Origin: an uncultured Bacteroidales bacterium
Lineage (GTDB): Bacteria > Bacteroidota > Bacteroidia > Bacteroidales > Paludibacteraceae
NCBI GenBank assembly: GCA_903899865.1
Contig: CAIUKZ010000054.1
Span: forward strand, 1 to 10,447
Length of the DNA: 10,447 nt
Direction: 5' to 3'
The notes beneath the pieces are model-generated. The model was given only the letters and a program-made list of their open reading frames with translations, did not search any database and had not been told where the DNA came from. Of this stretch, positions 7,359-10,447 are shown piece by piece (positions within the stretch are counted from its first letter, which is position 1; every line of letters starts with the position of its first letter). Position numbers and translations under genes: made by a program.

Positions 7359-8611
7359 AGTAATTTATGTTTACGAACAAGATATTTGCAGTAAATTATC
7401 TCGGTTAAACCAGAAAGGGTTATTGATGTTACTAATACAAAAACACTTTTTTCGTAAATTAAACCAATAAAGGTGTATAGAAAAAAACTAAAAAATGCAA
7501 CGAGTTGATTTTTAGTTATAAAATAGTTTCTTTCGTTTGGAATAAAAATAAAACTGCTGTAAGCACCTACCACCAACCATGTAAGAATCGTAATATTCAA
7601 AATTACTGCTAAAGGATAAGATAACGCCATGGATTCACCTCCCATAAACACTACTACCCATTTACCAAATAGCAGCATCAATATGAATACAGTGATTCCA
7701 ATAATTGTTTCATAGTTAATAATTTTTTTTACCAGTTCCACTTTAATGTTAGCGATGACCTTAGGAAATATCGCAGCATTTATACTCATCAGTAAAGTTC
7801 GCGGAACCATGATTATCTTATTGGCCAAGTCGTACAGAGCACAATCCTTCATCCCTAAAAACAAACCAATGATAACAATAATGCTTTGCTCTTTTATTAC
7901 TCCAGTGGAAGATGTCAAGAAAAAAGGCATGGAGGTTTTATACCATTCTCTAACATCTGATAAGGGCAAAATGTGAATAGGAACTTTATGCTTTATGATG
8001 ATTAATAAATGAGATGTGATAGATCCCAAAAAACTTATAAGTGAAGTAATAAGTACAAATATCCAAAGGTCTGAGGAGGTTTTGATAAGCAGAAAAATCA
8101 AAGGAAGTGAGATAAGCTTATATGTCAATTGAATGTAGGTAACAATTCTCATCTTTTGTATCCCTTGAAAGTACCATTGAGGAAAGAAAATGTTTGAGAA
8201 AGTCTGAATGAAACAAAATAAGAATATCATCCAGTTGTGCCGAAACGAAGGAACTGACAAAATTAAAAAACAAAAAGCGAGTAATGCTATGGCTTCCAGG
8301 TAGATTTTAGCTGAAAAAACAGCGGATAAGGTTTGTGATTTTATATCTTTGTCATTAACATTTTCAGCAATTATCTTAACTGCTGGCATGTCAAATCCAA
8401 AACTGACAAAGATGATAAAATAGGTCACGATTGACATTGCAAAAATATACAATCCATAGCTCTCACTTCCCAGAGTCCTGATTAAGAATGGATAAATCAA
8501 TAAGTAAAAAAGAGAATTGAGTATTTGCAAGGCTGTCATAAAGAAATAATTCTCTATGACAGTTTTGTTATTTGAAATTGATGAAACAACCTTGTCGTAC
8601 AATTTACTCAT
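7355..8611 (-). CDS. wzx: Polysaccharide (O-antigen/capsule) repeat-unit flippase, Wzx-like
   Basis: This is an integral inner-membrane flippase of the MOP superfamily, moving undecaprenyl-diphosphate-linked repeat units from the cytoplasmic to the periplasmic face. The product has about 418 residues and roughly 12 evenly spaced hydrophobic segments. Family-like motifs are FLIRTLGSESYGLYIFA, FGFDMPAVKIIAEN and NIFFPQWYFQGIQKMRIVT (the FxPxWxFQG pattern of Wzx proteins), and a conserved PRTLLMSINAAIFPK segment in the second half. I take the ATG at 8611 as start. An in-frame GTG three codons earlier (8620-8618, giving 421 residues) is preceded by AAGG at a plausible distance and cannot be excluded. 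The gene follows the upstream stop by about 38 bases (29 from the GTG) and ends in an ATGA overlap with the GT2 gene. Presence of both Wzx and Wzy indicates the Wzx/Wzy pathway rather than an ABC-transporter one. The gene is AT-rich and intact. Confidence 0.9.
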   Translation of the reverse strand: MSKLYDKVVSSISNNKTVIENYFFMTALQILNSLFYLLIYPFLIRTLGSESYGLYIFAMSIVTYFIIFVSFGFDMPAVKIIAENVNDKDIKSQTLSAVFSAKIYLEAIALLAFCFLILSVPSFRHNWMIFLFCFIQTFSNIFFPQWYFQGIQKMRIVTYIQLTYKLISLPLIFLLIKTSSDLWIFVLITSLISFLGSITSHLLIIIKHKVPIHILPLSDVREWYKTSMPFFLTSSTGVIKEQSIIVIIGLFLGMKDCALYDLANKIIMVPRTLLMSINAAIFPKVIANIKVELVKKIINYETIIGITVFILMLLFGKWVVVFMGGESMALSYPLAVILNITILTWLVVGAYSSFIFIPNERNYFITKNQLVAFFSFFLYTFIGLIYEKSVFVLVTSITLSGLTEIIYCKYLVRKHKLL

Positions 8612-8649
8612 ATTCAACACATTGACCTTAATATTACCGTGACTTTAAA

Positions 8650-10447
8650 TTAACGATATACAGTAATTCCATTATTACTTTTGACAGAGTAAGATATTGA
8701 TGCTGCAGGGATATCTGCATCCTTTCCCCAGTTCCTATATATAAGTATTGGATTTGAGATAAATGAACTTATTGACTTTTTTATAATAATCGTATTTTTT
8801 CCAAAAATGTGATCGTGGATGGCAATACAACTAGGGTTTGAAAAATCAAGCAAAACGATGTATGCATTCATTTCATCTTTAATCTCTTTACTCGGTGAAA
8901 CTGTTATTGTTACTGAATCACCTGGGTAAATATTTCTTTTGGGAAATAATCCTATCTCGTTATAGGCTTGATTAGGACTTTTAGTTGGTGGTAAAGCATT
9001 TGAATTAAACTCAAGTGGCTTTTGTGAGTTTCTATTTACCAATAAAACTAAATAACTCCCAATGTTCACATGAACCATTGCTTTAGAATCATAACCTAAT
9101 GAGTTAACTATTGAGTCCATTTTGTTTTTGCAATAAGGAAATCCTACGAAAACATCCACTGAACTCTTATCAGTAATAGAATTAAATTCTGAGGGAAAAT
9201 TCCGAATTAAACCCTCCTCAAACGGATCAGATGTTTTTCTGACAACTGCATGAGAATACGTTTTAGAAATCCCGCTAACCGCCCCAAGATATCTTCTAAA
9301 CGACAATGTTCTCTCAGCGTCCGAAATCGGTTCAGCTATCATCAACACTGTAGATTCAGGACAAGAGTTATAGTTGATAAATGACAAAACAGCATTTACT
9401 TCTTTCCCTTCACGTGTAAACTCACTAGCTTCACCAAACAGACGCACTAGACTAGGAAAGAAAAGTGAACACATCAGTAGTATTTCAAATAGAAATAATT
9501 TTAAATGATATTTCTCTCCATAGTGCAATGACAATAAGGACTTAAAATTTGAAAATGAAAAAACCATCATTAAAGACCAAGCAAGGATACTTGGAAGAAA
9601 ATACCGTTCAAAAACACCTGATTTTGCATATAAGAAAACCTGAGGTAGGATGATAAATGATGAGATAAAGAATACTAGTAGATGGAGTATTAATTGGTTT
9701 TTATTATACTTATTATAGCGGTAAGTAAGTATGCTTGAAGTTACAAACAAAAGAATACTAACCACACCAATCATACCTTGGAAAACTATTGTATATAAGC
9801 ATCGCAAGTAAGATGAGTAATTGACTCCTTTGATTCCAGCATATCCCATAGACTCCGTATTAATCTTTAATAAGACATAACCAATGCAGAATAAAAATGA
9901 AACTGCTAGAATGAATATCTCTGGAATGATCTTTTTTATTAGAACAATATAAGAACGAGAAGTATCTTCTAACCAAACCAATGTAATATAGGACAAAATC
10001 AAAGCGGGTGTCAAAAGAAGAAAACTTTCTTTACATAACATCATTGAAATCGAAAAAACACAAAACAGCCCTCGAAAAAACAATCTGAACTTATTACTCT
10101 TTATCGAATAAACCATAAAAATAAGTGACCAAGCCAAATACCACATTCCTATACTCTCATTTGGACCTAAGCGATACCATATAGCTGCTTGTGGACCTAC
10201 CAACGCAATAATAGGGAAACTGATTGATTCTATCTTTCCGAAGTTGAGTTTTCGCATAAAAACAAAAAGTAGAAACGCAATAATTATGATCAGTACACAA
10301 TGATAAATGGAGAGGGTCGTAAAATTAAAATGACAAATATTATCTACTATAACATTATCTATCATATACATAGGCCTGAAACGAACCAATAAATCGCTAC
10401 TGACCCATTTCTGAATGACTTGTATAATACTACCATTATGATCAGAC
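8650..10447 (-). CDS. GT-C-like polytopic membrane protein with soluble C-terminal domain, 5' end outside window
   Basis: The frame is open from the right edge (10446) to TAA at 8652-8650, giving at least 598 residues. A TTG at 10389 could be taken as start, but coding sequence continues upstream of it (reading VIQKWVSSDLLVRFRPMYMI), so the true start is beyond the window. About ten hydrophobic segments fill the first 330 or so visible residues. Motifs FRPMYM, WYRLGPNESIG and SGVFERYFLP recall GT39-like or GT-C membrane glycosyltransferases, which use polyprenyl-phosphate sugars and act on the periplasmic side. About 260 soluble residues follow and end in a stretch rich in predicted strands (YPGDSVTITV, then ISYSVKSNNGITVYR), possibly a beta-sandwich. 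It heads the visible part of the operon and precedes the flippase by about 30 bases. A role in adding a side branch or modifying the repeat unit is plausible but inferred. Family assignment is tentative; it could be an uncharacterised membrane protein. Confidence 0.72.
   Translation of the reverse strand, partial: SDHNGSIIQVIQKWVSSDLLVRFRPMYMIDNVIVDNICHFNFTTLSIYHCVLIIIIAFLLFVFMRKLNFGKIESISFPIIALVGPQAAIWYRLGPNESIGMWYLAWSLIFMVYSIKSNKFRLFFRGLFCVFSISMMLCKESFLLLTPALILSYITLVWLEDTSRSYIVLIKKIIPEIFILAVSFLFCIGYVLLKINTESMGYAGIKGVNYSSYLRCLYTIVFQGMIGVVSILLFVTSSILTYRYNKYNKNQLILHLLVFFISSFIILPQVFLYAKSGVFERYFLPSILAWSLMMVFSFSNFKSLLSLHYGEKYHLKLFLFEILLMCSLFFPSLVRLFGEASEFTREGKEVNAVLSFINYNSCPESTVLMIAEPISDAERTLSFRRYLGAVSGISKTYSHAVVRKTSDPFEEGLIRNFPSEFNSITDKSSVDVFVGFPYCKNKMDSIVNSLGYDSKAMVHVNIGSYLVLLVNRNSQKPLEFNSNALPPTKSPNQAYNEIGLFPKRNIYPGDSVTITVSPSKEIKDEMNAYIVLLDFSNPSCIAIHDHIFGKNTIIIKKSISSFISNPILIYRNWGKDADIPAASISYSVKSNNGITVYR

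Noticed and set aside
1238..7976. Several plus-strand open frames of 60-95 codons inside the operon
   Set aside because: All lie antisense to well-supported glycosyltransferase, polymerase or flippase genes and have no recognisable motifs.
10387..10389. TTG at 10389 as the true start of the membrane protein gene
   Set aside because: The same frame stays open to the window edge with plausible protein sequence before it, and TTG starts are rare, so the gene is cut by the window.

Overview
The window looks like a chromosomal segment from a member of the Bacteroidota, probably order Bacteroidales. The evidence is the partial gene at the left edge, which reads as the C-terminal part of a Bacteroidales-type phosphoribosylformylglycinamidine cyclo-ligase (PurM). 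General low GC, a lack of convincing Shine-Dalgarno sequences and the style of the polysaccharide genes agree with this. The genus cannot be fixed from what is visible.

Layout. Bases 1-342 (+) hold the 3' end of purM, followed by a strong hairpin at 363-403. That hairpin can act as a terminator for both converging strands. On the minus strand, 556-1008 is a short gene for an exported protein of about 150 codons, interrupted by one in-frame TGA at codon 42. From 1142 to the right edge everything is on the minus strand: eight tightly packed genes (read from high to low coordinates) forming the end of a polysaccharide biosynthesis operon. In transcription order they are a large GT-C-like membrane protein with a soluble C-terminal part (5' end beyond the window), a Wzx-type flippase, a GT2 glycosyltransferase, a Wzy-type polymerase, two GT4 glycosyltransferases and two further GT2 glycosyltransferases. 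Three junctions are ATGA overlaps, one is a TAATG overlap, and the other gaps are 4, 15 and about 29-38 bases, so this is one transcription unit with likely translational coupling.

How it works together. The set is that of a Wzx/Wzy-dependent pathway making an O-antigen or capsular polysaccharide. Cytoplasmic GT2 and GT4 enzymes add sugars one by one to an undecaprenyl-diphosphate-linked primer, Wzx flips the finished unit across the inner membrane, and Wzy polymerises it. The initiating sugar-phosphate transferase, sugar-nucleotide synthesis genes, chain-length regulator and promoter are not in the window and would be expected further upstream (beyond 10447) or elsewhere. Four canonical glycosyltransferases plus one initiating sugar would allow a backbone of up to about five sugars.

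The most notable points are the nonsense-interrupted exported protein that is missing from a simple ORF listing, the sharp change in base composition between the last glycosyltransferase (about 45-50% GC in sampled rows) and the AT-rich genes before it, and the GT-C-like protein with a C-terminal soluble domain. I saw no tRNA, rRNA, CRISPR array, transposase, integrase or att-like repeat. No wholly new system is evident: this is a strain-variable surface polysaccharide locus beside a housekeeping gene.
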